A stretch of 64,000 nt of DNA from JANLUX01 sp031366005 (GTDB lineage Bacteria > Bacteroidota > Bacteroidia > AKYH767-A > OLB10): the NCBI GenBank assembly GCA_031366005.1, contig JANLZB010000038.1, forward strand, positions 1-64,000, given 5' to 3'. Numbering within the stretch: position 1 is the first letter of the stretch; each line of letters starts with the position of its first letter. The translations under genes and the position numbers were made by a program. Shown here in pieces: positions 10,301 to 18,112 of this stretch. Below the pieces are notes generated by a model. That model worked only from the letters and a program-made list of their open reading frames with translations. It was not told where the DNA came from and made no database searches.

Positions 10301-10430
10301 AAAAGGTAAACCAGCCCAATATTACAACGGTTGTTAGCAGTGATGTAATGATTGCAACCTGCTTTATTCCTGGTTTGATTGATAAACCTACAGAAGACCT
10401 TAGCTTAAAATTTTTTTTACCTATTCGCAT
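7335..10430 (-). CDS. Large T9SS-exported surface protein, paralogue of the protein at 10562-13771
   Basis: This 1,031-residue protein has an unusually long N-terminal signal region: about 25 basic residues, a hydrophobic segment near 26-46 and a likely cleavage after DAYGA. Next comes a G8-like head (GDYRTSMSGNWNLITTWQRY, then DGVITIQNGHTVTVTANATVD), followed by several hundred residues of Gly/Ser/Thr/Asn-rich strand repeats suggestive of a parallel beta-helix. The C-terminal part has the fibronectin-like module LPIKLVSFNAKL with VDLKWVTESETNNDYFSVE, and ends in a type A sorting domain closing GIYIVTLYYDGRRTTYKVVKQ-like strands. Such domains direct export by the type IX system and attachment to the surface. 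Adhesion or matrix function is plausible but not shown. Confidence 0.85.
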   Translation of the reverse strand: MRIGKKNFKLRSSVGLSIKPGIKQVAIITSLLTTVVILGWFTFLNFSKQDAYGAVTGDYRTSMSGNWNLITTWQRYNGSSWVAAIATPNSADGVITIQNGHTVTVTANATVDQVVISSGGQMVLNTGVTLTLANGTGTDLDVSGVFKNAGTVTISGAAAIAYQSGGKYQHNYTTAAGTIPTASWNTLSTCEIIGYTTNAAKPWGLSQSFGNFTWNCALQSQDIDLAGGLTSITGNFTVANTGIKSIIMASGGSTLAIARDYIQTGGICTLASNSSASSTFNIAGSYNQSGGTFTVVTGSSGVGTLNVSGNWSHTGGTLTVGGNGSTNAQIKFVNTGSQIFSASSNTVSGNVDFNVNSGSILVMGNNILKGRNFTLASGAELQMGSVDGITNSGSLGNIQVSGTRNFNAAATYTYNGLSAQNTGNGLPATISNLTLNNSNGLTISSTIAVSNILTLTSGKIITGSNELQITNLVASPIAGYSSSNYIIGNLRLTVNGSGTYTYPVGSISNYELLTVKLISTTGFTSLLGSFTNSNPINPSFPLSGVSVGGSSIDSMLNSGYWTLIPNSAITSGTYEVNASETGYTNTIAGKYYYPLLARTNINSSWVTNGNDRAYKYASNTMTARKTAMTFFGDYGIGFGLCPPIFSFDNYTLISGTNNTPGAVYLVSDIAMGLDAWIQITDFVGGATVSDVDNWNGSNGYEDAWQPFVNASANTTSSVGWKTTFKVGGTATDTVLPNVIFAAIDVDGDGSSLKEFVTAYQPNSISYSSSTLLQITNNAGDRTATAGTSTSFPNIDTNNVQAMFKVNYKNVSSFKYRTGVINNGGAQVRQASLYFKSFFSLPVTVLPIKLVSFNAKLNSNNQVDLKWVTESETNNDYFSVERSADGKFFEKVVTQTGAGNSHTTLTYASIDKNPLKGVSYYRLKQTDYNGEFTYSNVITVNNQGQSSSLEIKYITPTVFHESFRINFTGKEKGLVDFMLTNTSGQLVAKDKIQMEQGFNSYEFIDQKNLPKGIYIVTLYYDGRRTTYKVVKQ

Positions 10431-10484
10431 ATAACCATTAATGTGTGTTTTTTTACGAATGAATAAAAAGAATGTTTCAGAGTC

Positions 10485-10526
10485 TGATAAAAAATAATGA
10501 CCGCGATTGTTTGAGCAACGCGGCCA
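10485..10526 (-). terminator. Rho-independent terminator of the surface-protein gene at 10562-13771
   Basis: On the minus strand an 8-bp GC-rich stem (TGGCCGCG with CGCGGTCA, one G-T pair; 10519-10526 with 10498-10505) is followed by TTATTTTTTA. It separates the two paralogous genes, which suggests that each has its own transcript. Confidence 0.7.
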
Positions 10527-10561
10527 TAAATCTTAACGAAAAATTATATGCAGCTTAAAAT

Positions 10562-13500
10562 TTACTGCTTTACTACTTTATAGCTCGCCTTTTTATCATT
10601 GAATAAAAGCACCACAAAATAAATTCCATTTGGTATATTTTGACTATCATCAAACTGATAAGTATTAAATCCCTGCTGCACATTTATTTTATTCTGCGCC
10701 ATTATTTGACCGGAAACACTTGCGAGTACGAAATCAACAACACCCTCTGCTTTGCACATGAAATTAACTTTGAAATTATCGTGAAAGAGAGTTGGAGCAA
10801 CAGATTTTATCTCAATGTCTTTGGCTTCTTTAGCACTGTTGTTTACACTTCTTAAATCACTGTAAATAAATTTTCCATCAAAATCAGTTTGTTTTAAACG
10901 ATAATAAGAAACCCCGCTTAAAGGATATTTATCAATTGCATTATAAGTAATGGTGCTGTGACTTGTTCCTGCTCCTTTCTGCGTCAGCACTTTTGTAAAA
11001 TGTTCACCATCGGCAGAACGTTCAATGGTAAAAAAATCATTGTTGGTTTCAGAAGCTGTTACCCATTTTAAATTTACTTCATTGTTAGCAGCTTTTGCAT
11101 CAAAGGAAACAAGCTTTATTGGAAGCGCAATATTACCCGACATAAAATATTTAAAGTATAAGGAAAACTGGCGTGTGGCTGCTACTCCTGACGTATTCTC
11201 AATTCCTGTCTCATAAACAAAGCTGGATACATTCCGGTGATTAATCTGGAACATGGCATCATGTCGCGAAGTGTCGATATTTGCAATGGACGTGATTCCT
11301 CCAAGGGCTTTATATCCCCAGGTATATGAAACGGTTATTGTAGTTGCCGGATCCACTGTGTAACTGTAAATATTAGAAGCGATAACATATTCCCTCATAC
11401 CACTACCTCCATCCACATCAATTGCTGTTAACGATAAATTTGCCATCATCGTATCAGTGTTTGTCCCCATTATTTTATAGGTTATTTTCCATGCAATGGA
11501 AGAATTGGAATTGGCACTTGCATTAATAAACGGTTGCCATGCTTCAGTATACCCACCGGTTGAATAATCAATATCATTCAATGTTGCTCCACCTTGCAGC
11601 GAAACAATTTCCACCCATGCATCCACACCTGTACTAACACCGGAAAATTTATAAATTGCGCCCGGCTGACCGGCAACACCACTGATGAGTACAGGATTTT
11701 CCCATTGCAAATATTCTCCATAACCCACTGCAAAATCAGAGAAGGAAGTTAACCCTGATCGTACTGCGGTTACAACTCCATTGCTTTCTGTTTGAAGCGC
11801 GTAGTTATGTGTGCCTACAGATTGCCAGGGTGATAATGAATTGGGTCTTTTTATTACACTATAAGCAGGTGCAGCCGCAGCAGCAGTATACCCCGTTTCC
11901 TTTAATGTTACTGTATACGTTCCGCCTGTCATTGGGTTATTAGGAGTTAATGTCCAGTAACCATAATCTAAAATGCTACTAAGGGCTAATCCATTTACAA
12001 CCACTGATGCGAGGGAAGTAATCGCGGTTAAAGGATTGGACTGGGTAAATGTTGAGCTAATATTTGTAAACCCCGTTGCTCCTGCCAATGTGATGTTTGA
12101 CATTTCATAATTTGTTGAAGTACCAATCGGAAAATCATAGCTTCCTGTTCCGCTCACTGTTCTTCTCAGCACGCCAACTACATAACTTGCAGAAGAGTGT
12201 CCCGTCACACCAGCGGGAGATGAATTGGTTGATGATAATTCGTTTAACAATCCCGTATTAACTTTTCCACTTATAAAGGTAATAGAGTTGCTTACTGCAA
12301 CAGTATTAGTAAGTGTCAAACCATTAATGTTGTTGACAATTAGGTTTGCAATTGTTGAAGGCAATCCGTCTCCTGTAACTTGTGCAGCGCTTCCGTTATA
12401 AGTATAAGAAGCACCTGTATTATAATTGCGCGTTGTAGTTTGTATATTTCCGTTAGCGCCCAATATCCCGGCACTCGATATTCCTGCTGCAGAACCAATT
12501 TGAATACCTGCACCTGAAGAGAGTGTGTAGTTTCTTCCGGTTAAAACACTACTGCCCATCACAAGGGTTGATCCACTGTTAACGGTAAAATCAACGTTGC
12601 CCGACACAGTGTTAGCTGAAGCAGTAAAAGTTTGTGAACCGGATTTATTAAAAACGAATTGAGCATTAGTACTGCTGTTCCCACCCACTGTTATTGTTCC
12701 TCCGGTGTGCGACCAGTTGCCTGAAACCTTTACTGTTCCCGTTGAATTGTTTCCGGTAACGACTGAAAACGTCCCACCTGACTGAATATAATCCCCCGCT
12801 ATATTAAACATTGGCGCTCCATTGTTTTTATTTAATGCAAATATTCCTCCTGTCTGTATATAATTTCCGCCTAAGTTTATTGTGTAATTAATACCTCCTG
12901 TTGAGTGATCCACTTCAAAATTATTAGTGTTGGCTATAGTTAAATTTTCATTTATTGCAACAGGCCAACCTCCCAAATCAATATTAGCCGTTTGTGATGC
13001 GCAATTCCAGATAAAGTTTTTAAAAGTCTGATTTATATTACCAGGCACTAAAGATGTCACACCTGTAATTTCACAAGTTGAGCCGGTATTCCATGTAGCT
13101 AAAGGAAGCGAACCACCATTAGTATTATGCTGAAATGTACCGCCTGAATTTATAATCCATTTTCCGGCAGTAGTAGGCAGGGTTGATCCGCTGTTGATCA
13201 CTCTTCCACCATTATTTATAGTAAATGTTGCACTCGTCCCAATCTGGTCAACTGATCCGTTTGCCAATGTCACAGTACCGTTTACTACAATGGTTGAAGA
13301 AGTGTTTTGAGTCAGATAACCACTATTGTTGACGGTAATTAAACCATCCACCTGTAAGTCAGTTCCTGTGCCATTATTTTCATACAAGTACCGGCTTGAA
13401 TTGATGACAATTGAACCTCCTGCTGCAACTACAGTTTGATCCACAGTTACATCTGCAGTTACAGTTACTGTATGTCCGCTTAGTATTGTTATTACTCCAT

Positions 13501-13771
13501 CAGAACTTGTGGGTGTTGCAGTTGCATTAATCCATGAACCTCCCTGGTATTTTTGCCAAGTGCTTGTACTATTCCAATTTCCAGATGCTTTTGAACGGTA
13601 ATCGCCATTACTTGCGCCATAACTTTCTTTTGGGTGATTAAAATAAACAAACCATCCGGCAGCAAATAGCATTAATGCTAATGAACTGAATGCACCTATT
13701 AGCCTCAAAGCAGGCTTTACTGTTATTTGAGATAAAGGTTTTTGTCGTAACATTATTCTTTGTCTTTTCAT
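10562..13771 (-). CDS. Large T9SS-exported surface protein, paralogue of the protein at 7335-10430
   Basis: The 1,069 residues have the same plan as the downstream neighbour: a long basic signal region with a hydrophobic segment at about 25-46 and probable cleavage near ESYGA, a G8-like head (GDYRSKASGNWNSTSTWQKY; DGVITILSGHTVTVTADVTVD), long beta-strand repeats containing modules such as GNWSHTGGTITVGGNSSTNA, then LPIKLVSFDAKA, a fibronectin-like module and a type A T9SS sorting domain ending in YKVVKQ. The middle repeats match those of the neighbour closely (SGNVDFTVNSGSTLVMG versus SGNVDFNVNSGSILVMG), so the pair arose by tandem duplication. The head has an extra strand segment compared with the neighbour. 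Probably a cell-surface or secreted adhesin-like protein; substrate unknown. Confidence 0.85.
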   Translation of the reverse strand: MKRQRIMLRQKPLSQITVKPALRLIGAFSSLALMLFAAGWFVYFNHPKESYGASNGDYRSKASGNWNSTSTWQKYQGGSWINATATPTSSDGVITILSGHTVTVTADVTVDQTVVAAGGSIVINSSRYLYENNGTGTDLQVDGLITVNNSGYLTQNTSSTIVVNGTVTLANGSVDQIGTSATFTINNGGRVINSGSTLPTTAGKWIINSGGTFQHNTNGGSLPLATWNTGSTCEITGVTSLVPGNINQTFKNFIWNCASQTANIDLGGWPVAINENLTIANTNNFEVDHSTGGINYTINLGGNYIQTGGIFALNKNNGAPMFNIAGDYIQSGGTFSVVTGNNSTGTVKVSGNWSHTGGTITVGGNSSTNAQFVFNKSGSQTFTASANTVSGNVDFTVNSGSTLVMGSSVLTGRNYTLSSGAGIQIGSAAGISSAGILGANGNIQTTTRNYNTGASYTYNGSAAQVTGDGLPSTIANLIVNNINGLTLTNTVAVSNSITFISGKVNTGLLNELSSTNSSPAGVTGHSSASYVVGVLRRTVSGTGSYDFPIGTSTNYEMSNITLAGATGFTNISSTFTQSNPLTAITSLASVVVNGLALSSILDYGYWTLTPNNPMTGGTYTVTLKETGYTAAAAAPAYSVIKRPNSLSPWQSVGTHNYALQTESNGVVTAVRSGLTSFSDFAVGYGEYLQWENPVLISGVAGQPGAIYKFSGVSTGVDAWVEIVSLQGGATLNDIDYSTGGYTEAWQPFINASANSNSSIAWKITYKIMGTNTDTMMANLSLTAIDVDGGSGMREYVIASNIYSYTVDPATTITVSYTWGYKALGGITSIANIDTSRHDAMFQINHRNVSSFVYETGIENTSGVAATRQFSLYFKYFMSGNIALPIKLVSFDAKAANNEVNLKWVTASETNNDFFTIERSADGEHFTKVLTQKGAGTSHSTITYNAIDKYPLSGVSYYRLKQTDFDGKFIYSDLRSVNNSAKEAKDIEIKSVAPTLFHDNFKVNFMCKAEGVVDFVLASVSGQIMAQNKINVQQGFNTYQFDDSQNIPNGIYFVVLLFNDKKASYKVVKQ

Positions 13772-13882
13772 TTAGGATAATCTTTTCAATAGCCTTGTTA
13801 CGATAGCTCGCTGCAATTGGTTTCAATTTCCTTTTAAATAATATCTTTATCCCACATTTTAACCTGCTTCAAAAAAAATATT

Positions 13883-14275
13883 ATGCTTTCAAACATTGTA
13901 TTAATCATTGATGATGATGAGGATGACCGCCAAATGTTTGCAGAAGCATTACAGGAAATAAACCCTGCCTTCACCTGCAAGCAGGCTTACGATGGATTGC
14001 ATGCACTTGAACATCTGGAAAAAACTGTGCTGCTTCCGGATATTATTTTCCTCGATATTAACATGCCACGCATGGGTGGGTTTGAATGTTTAAAAAAAAT
14101 AAAAGAAATACTCCGTTTAAATAAAATTCCTGTCGTTATTTATTCCACTGCAAAAACACCAGAGCTGGAACACATGGCGCATTATCTTGGTGCTGCGTGT
14201 TATATTCAAAAACCATTGCATTATAATGAAATAGTTAATTGCGTAAAAACAATTATTACGGAGTATATTAATTAA
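13883..14275 (+). CDS. Single-domain response regulator (CheY-like receiver)
   Basis: The whole 130-residue protein is one receiver domain. The acidic pocket is IIDDDEDD (residues 8-15), the phosphoacceptor is D58 in FLDINMPRMGG, the switch residue lies in VIYSTAK (S88/T89) and the conserved lysine is K110 in IQKP. The closest style is the Rcp1-like receivers that Bacteroidota keep as stand-alone phosphate carriers. No kinase is adjacent, so the partner is unknown. It stands alone between two large minus-strand surface-protein genes and converges on the second of them. Confidence 0.9.
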   Translation: MLSNIVLIIDDDEDDRQMFAEALQEINPAFTCKQAYDGLHALEHLEKTVLLPDIIFLDINMPRMGGFECLKKIKEILRLNKIPVVIYSTAKTPELEHMAHYLGAACYIQKPLHYNEIVNCVKTIITEYIN

Positions 14276-14350
14276 GATTGGATCAGATATAGAACCAATC
14301 GTAAAGGAATTTTTTACCAGTAAATCATTTTCGCTGTTACCTGAGATAAA

Positions 14351-14381
14351 AAAAAGAAAGCCAGGTTGTTAACCCGGCTTC
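14351..14381 (-). terminator. Rho-independent terminator of the repeat surface protein gene
   Basis: An imperfect stem (AAGCCAGGTT at 14358-14367 with AACCCGGCTT at 14371-14380, one mismatch) is followed on the minus strand by C and eight or more T. It lies about 70 bases past the stop at 14449 and may also slow convergent transcripts of the receiver gene. Confidence 0.65.
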
Positions 14382-14448
14382 TATTCAAAATTATACACTC
14401 ATTTAATAAGAAACTGTTTTTTTTAACAACTCTTATCTGTCAAGGTTT

Positions 14449-17127
14449 CTATTTTAAAATAACCACCTTTCCTATCTTACTCATATTTCCAGCATTTAAG
14501 TGATAGAAATAAACACCCTCATTAATATTAGCGGCATCAAACACAAAATGATATTGTGAACCCTTAACAACTGAACCCTTGTAGGAATCAGCAACCTTTT
14601 GTCCCTCCACATTAAACAACTCTAAAGAAACATTTTCCAAATCATTGTCAAATACCATGTCAAAATTAACTTTTGAATTAGAAGGATTTGGATACACATT
14701 CAACTTGGCACCATTAAGTTCTGTATCACCGTGTGCATAACGAGCAGGAGGACAAACCACCTGGATGCACTGTGTACATTCTGAAGATATATTGCAACTA
14801 TTAGTTGCATTCCATCTTCTGCAGTGAGTTACTGAGCCCGTAGAAGTAGTAACACTATCGCTGGTAACCACAGTTATAGTTCCATCAGTAGATGTTGCTG
14901 TTCCAAATGTTACAGGTATTGTGAGATCGCAAGTTGGGTTTTCCTCTACCATTAGCTGGTTATCCCTGTTGCCTGTAGAAGCTCCATCAAGTAGCTCAAG
15001 CTTGAAATGATAAGGCGCACCATGTATACTTCCTGCGCCATAACAAGCACCGTATCCGCAAGGACCAGCTCCCATTGCAGCTCTACCGGCAAGTTTAATC
15101 ATTACATTCGTTGAGGCAGATGTCCAGGATATAGTGTACCAAGCATAATTATCTCCTGAAGCGGTTCCGTCATAACCATCAAACGCGATTGAGAAAGAAG
15201 TAATAGGTGCGTTGCCATCCATCTCAATAGTTCTGTTTCCATAAATTGCTTCAAAACATGCAATAACATCATTAACGTTTGCAATACCGTGATGGTTTGG
15301 AGGATTGCCCATCAAATCAGGAATATTAGCAATTGCAGTATTGCTGACACTGGAACAAGCAGCCAGGGCATTCGCACTAATTCCGCTATTACAGGTCTGA
15401 GCATTTAAATTTAACAATTCATTTAATGTTCCGTTACCAATGGTACCTGCAGTGGCAATAGCCTGGTTCCAAGACATTAGAAAATCGTAAGCATGCACGT
15501 CACTTGCCTGATGTTTAACCGCCTCATGGCGGAATCTAAGGGTATGTGTAGTACCTGCAAGTCCTGTTAAAATAATTCTTTGTGGATTTCCCATTCCTTC
15601 AAAATATTCTGCCTGTGTGATATTATTAACCCCATTCGTCCAGTTTAACGGATCTGTAGGGTGACCCTGATTTCTTGGCTGACGGAAGTCAATTCCACAT
15701 TTTGTTTGAGGGCCTGATGGATTTGGATTACTTACAGTAGCAACTCCTCCGCCACCTAAGTCAACACAAGGTCCGCTACTACCTGTTGCACCGGAAACCA
15801 CAGCATCACCAGGACAGTTAATAGTTGGTGGTGTGGAGATAGGAGTATGGTAACATCCTGATACAGGGTCACAACCATCTGTGGTACAAGCATTGTTATC
15901 ATTGCAATTTACAGGAGTATGATAAGGTCCCGTTAAAGGATCACAACAATCAGTAGTACACACATTATTATCATTTGTATTTACAGGAGTATGATATGGT
16001 CCTGTTACAGGATCGCAACCGTCTGTTGTACAAACATTGTTATCATTTGTATTTATCGGAGTATGATAAGGTCCTGTTACAGGATCACAACCGTCTGTTG
16101 TACAAACATTGTTATCATTGGTATTTACAGGATTATGATATACTCCTGTTACAGGATCGCAACCATCAGTAGTACAAACATTGTTATCATTGGTATTTAC
16201 CGGAGTATGATAAGGTCCGGTTTCAGGATCACAACCATCAGTAGTACAAACATTGTTATCATTTGTATTTACCGGATTATGATATACTCCTGTTACAGGA
16301 TCGCAACCATCGGTTGTACAAAGGTTATTATCATCTGTATTTATTGGAGTATGATAAGGTCCGGTTACAGGATCACAACCATCAGTGGTACACACATTAT
16401 TATCATCTGTATTTACCGGAGTATGATAAGGTCCGGTTACAGGATCGCAACCATCAATGGTACACACATTATTATCATCTGTATTTATTGGAGTATAAGT
16501 AGGTAGTCCAGTTACAGGATCACATGCATCAATGGTGCAGGGATTATTATCACTTACCACTGTACCTACATTAGTTACCTGAGCATGGCAGAGGAAAGTG
16601 CATCCTAAATTATCATATACAGTAATTGCATAGTTTAAATTAGGACATGCATTTGTAATGGTTGAAGTAGTTGCACCATTAGACCACAAGTACGTATATG
16701 GTCCACCATTGCCTCCTTTGCCGGTTACAGATATAACACCATTACACAAACCGCAAGAAGCCGGAGTTTTGGTAATGGTAGCGCCCACTTTGCCTTTGGC
16801 AATAGCGGCCGATTTTGTTACATGACATTGTGTAACCAGATCAGTTATCGTCACTGTATAAGTACCGGCACATTGGTTTGAAAGAGGGTTAGTGGTAGAT
16901 CCGTTACTCCATAAATACCCATAACTACCACTGCCATTGGCAGGATTAGCAGTTAAATTACCATTGCAATCACCGTAGCAGGTAGGATTAACTTTTGAAA
17001 GGGTTGCAGTTAAATTGCATTGTGCATTCGCACGGTTGCTATTAGTATTTGCAAAGGCGCAAACGACTAATAATACAAGGATTTTTTTAAAAAATCCTTT
17101 TTTCATTGTTGTACATTCTTTTTTCAT
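14449..17127 (-). CDS. T9SS-exported surface protein with ten 24-residue Cys/Asp-rich repeats
   Basis: The protein has 892 residues. A signal peptide (KKGFFKKILVLLVVCAFA, cleavage near ANAQ) is followed by SprB-type repeats with Cys and Trp (CNLTATLSKVNPTCYGDCNG; YLWSNGSTTNPLSNQCAGTY). Ten tandem repeats of the type DDNNVCTTDGCDPVTGPYHT follow (residues about 190-430), then a roughly 350-residue domain with paired Cys that is not recognised, and a type A sorting domain (LNVYPNPSNSKVNFDM ... GKVVILK) for type IX export. Acidic residues and Cys pairs in each repeat suggest calcium-stabilised, disulfide-bonded units; this is inference. An in-frame ATG at 17106 gives a more standard signal peptide and may be the true start. 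Confidence 0.88.
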   Translation of the reverse strand: MKKECTTMKKGFFKKILVLLVVCAFANTNSNRANAQCNLTATLSKVNPTCYGDCNGNLTANPANGSGSYGYLWSNGSTTNPLSNQCAGTYTVTITDLVTQCHVTKSAAIAKGKVGATITKTPASCGLCNGVISVTGKGGNGGPYTYLWSNGATTSTITNACPNLNYAITVYDNLGCTFLCHAQVTNVGTVVSDNNPCTIDACDPVTGLPTYTPINTDDNNVCTIDGCDPVTGPYHTPVNTDDNNVCTTDGCDPVTGPYHTPINTDDNNLCTTDGCDPVTGVYHNPVNTNDNNVCTTDGCDPETGPYHTPVNTNDNNVCTTDGCDPVTGVYHNPVNTNDNNVCTTDGCDPVTGPYHTPINTNDNNVCTTDGCDPVTGPYHTPVNTNDNNVCTTDCCDPLTGPYHTPVNCNDNNACTTDGCDPVSGCYHTPISTPPTINCPGDAVVSGATGSSGPCVDLGGGGVATVSNPNPSGPQTKCGIDFRQPRNQGHPTDPLNWTNGVNNITQAEYFEGMGNPQRIILTGLAGTTHTLRFRHEAVKHQASDVHAYDFLMSWNQAIATAGTIGNGTLNELLNLNAQTCNSGISANALAACSSVSNTAIANIPDLMGNPPNHHGIANVNDVIACFEAIYGNRTIEMDGNAPITSFSIAFDGYDGTASGDNYAWYTISWTSASTNVMIKLAGRAAMGAGPCGYGACYGAGSIHGAPYHFKLELLDGASTGNRDNQLMVEENPTCDLTIPVTFGTATSTDGTITVVTSDSVTTSTGSVTHCRRWNATNSCNISSECTQCIQVVCPPARYAHGDTELNGAKLNVYPNPSNSKVNFDMVFDNDLENVSLELFNVEGQKVADSYKGSVVKGSQYHFVFDAANINEGVYFYHLNAGNMSKIGKVVILK
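15838..16560 (-). repeat. Ten tandem 72-bp coding repeats
   Basis: Each unit encodes 24 residues with the plan DNN-x-CTTDGCDPxTGxYHxPxNT. Units 2-9 are the most alike; the first (SDNNPCTIDACDPVTG) and last (NDNNACTTDGCDPVSGCYHT) are more divergent. Unit 9 has DCCD in place of DGCD, which gives it a third cysteine. Near-identical DNA between units suggests recent expansion or homogenisation and makes copy number likely to vary. Confidence 0.9.
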
Positions 17128-17609
17128 TTTTTTTTGATTTTTATATTAAATTATTTAGGATCGGAATTCTAAAAGGCAATGTTACAACAGGAAATCATAT
17201 GCTGCAAGAACATTTAGGTGATAAATTCTCAATATTATTTAAAGTTTTAATTTGGCGATTATTAAGTTATTATTATTAAGGAAATAAAGAAGTGCCCGTA
17301 TTCTCCAATAAATTTCCAGGCATCCAGTATAATAGAGAAGTGCACTTTTTTGGTACGGTAGTTACTGTAAGAATATCAGATAATATAAAAGTGATAATTT
17401 GGCAATCAGTAAACTATAATTAATTTAAAGTGGTAAAATCAAATGGCCTCAGTAAGCTCAATCCTTTATTATTAAATCTCTGCGAAAGCAGATAAGGTAC
17501 TTACTATTAATTGACAATAAAGTCTCTGAAACTTCTTTAAACTTAATTAGCACCTGATAACAGACAAAGGGTTTTTAATTAATCCATATTTTTAGCTCCC
17601 TGAAAGAAA
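17128..17609. other. Non-coding gap of 482 bases between divergent genes
   Basis: The stretch is very AT-rich and holds no credible gene. It presumably carries the promoters of the repeat surface protein (minus) and of the receiver gene (plus), but no clear TAnnTTTG box was found for either. The one structured spot is a 5-bp stem capped by a GAAA loop at 17479-17492 (TCTGC-GAAA-GCAGA). AGAAGTGC occurs twice, at about 17289 and 17336. Nothing else was recognised. Confidence 0.5.
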
Positions 17610-18035
17610 ATGAAAGATAAGCAAATTCACATTTTACATATTGAAGATGATAAGGTGGATAAAATGGTAATGGAAAAATTACTGAAAACCGTAACTGCTG
17701 TATCCACTATTCATCATGCACAGGACGGCCAGGAAGCATTGGATAAACTCAGAGGCACTAATAAGCAGGAGAAACTTTCACCCTTTCCTCAAATTATTCT
17801 TTCAGACATCAACATGCCGCGCATGAACGGCATGGAGTTTTTAAAAGCTTTGCGGGTTGATCCTGAGCTTAAACACCTAAGTGTTTTCTTGTTTACCACA
17901 TCCAAAGATGATCATGACCTCCGTGAAGCTTACCAATACAATGTAACAGGTTACATTGTGAAGCCCTTAAACATCATCCAGGTAGAAGAGCTATGCAAAA
18001 GGATGGGTATGTTCTGGAACATTTGCGAGTTTTAA
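17610..18035 (+). CDS. Single-domain response regulator (Rcp1-like receiver)
   Basis: The 141 residues form a single receiver domain: acidic pocket HIEDDKVD (10-17), phosphoacceptor D66 in LSDINMPRMNG, switch T96/T97 in FLFTTSKDD, and K118 in IVKP. There is no output domain, so it must act by passing phosphate to, or binding, another protein. The insertion between helix 2 and strand 3 (LRGTNKQEKLSPFPQ) is typical of the Rcp1 type, which works with bacteriophytochrome-like or other histidine kinases. No kinase gene is adjacent. The TolC gene begins 77 bases downstream on the same strand and has its own promoter box. Confidence 0.9.
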   Translation: MKDKQIHILHIEDDKVDKMVMEKLLKTVTAVSTIHHAQDGQEALDKLRGTNKQEKLSPFPQIILSDINMPRMNGMEFLKALRVDPELKHLSVFLFTTSKDDHDLREAYQYNVTGYIVKPLNIIQVEELCKRMGMFWNICEF

Positions 18036-18085
18036 TTTTGCGCAAAGCAACCACCTTCACCACATTTAAACATTGGCTAATTAGT

Positions 18086-18093
18086 TATTTTTG
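18086..18093 (+). promoter_or_regulatory. Putative -7 box TATTTTTG of the TolC/HlyD operon
   Basis: Fits TAnnTTTG, 19 bases upstream of the ATG at 18113. An AGGAG at 18106-18110 just before the start codon is one of the few Shine-Dalgarno-like sequences in the window. Confidence 0.55.
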
Positions 18094-18112
18094 CTAACCC
18101 TTTACAGGAGTT

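Noticed and set aside
15991..16506. Plus-strand open frame of 171 codons across the repeats
   Set aside because: It is the mirror of the minus-strand coding repeats, which have a signal peptide and sorting domain; a frame open in one repeat unit is open in all.
15838..16560. Regularly spaced repeats that look at first like a CRISPR array
   Set aside because: The period is exactly 72 bases with no unique spacers, the frame is open on the minus strand, and the repeats encode a consistent protein motif.
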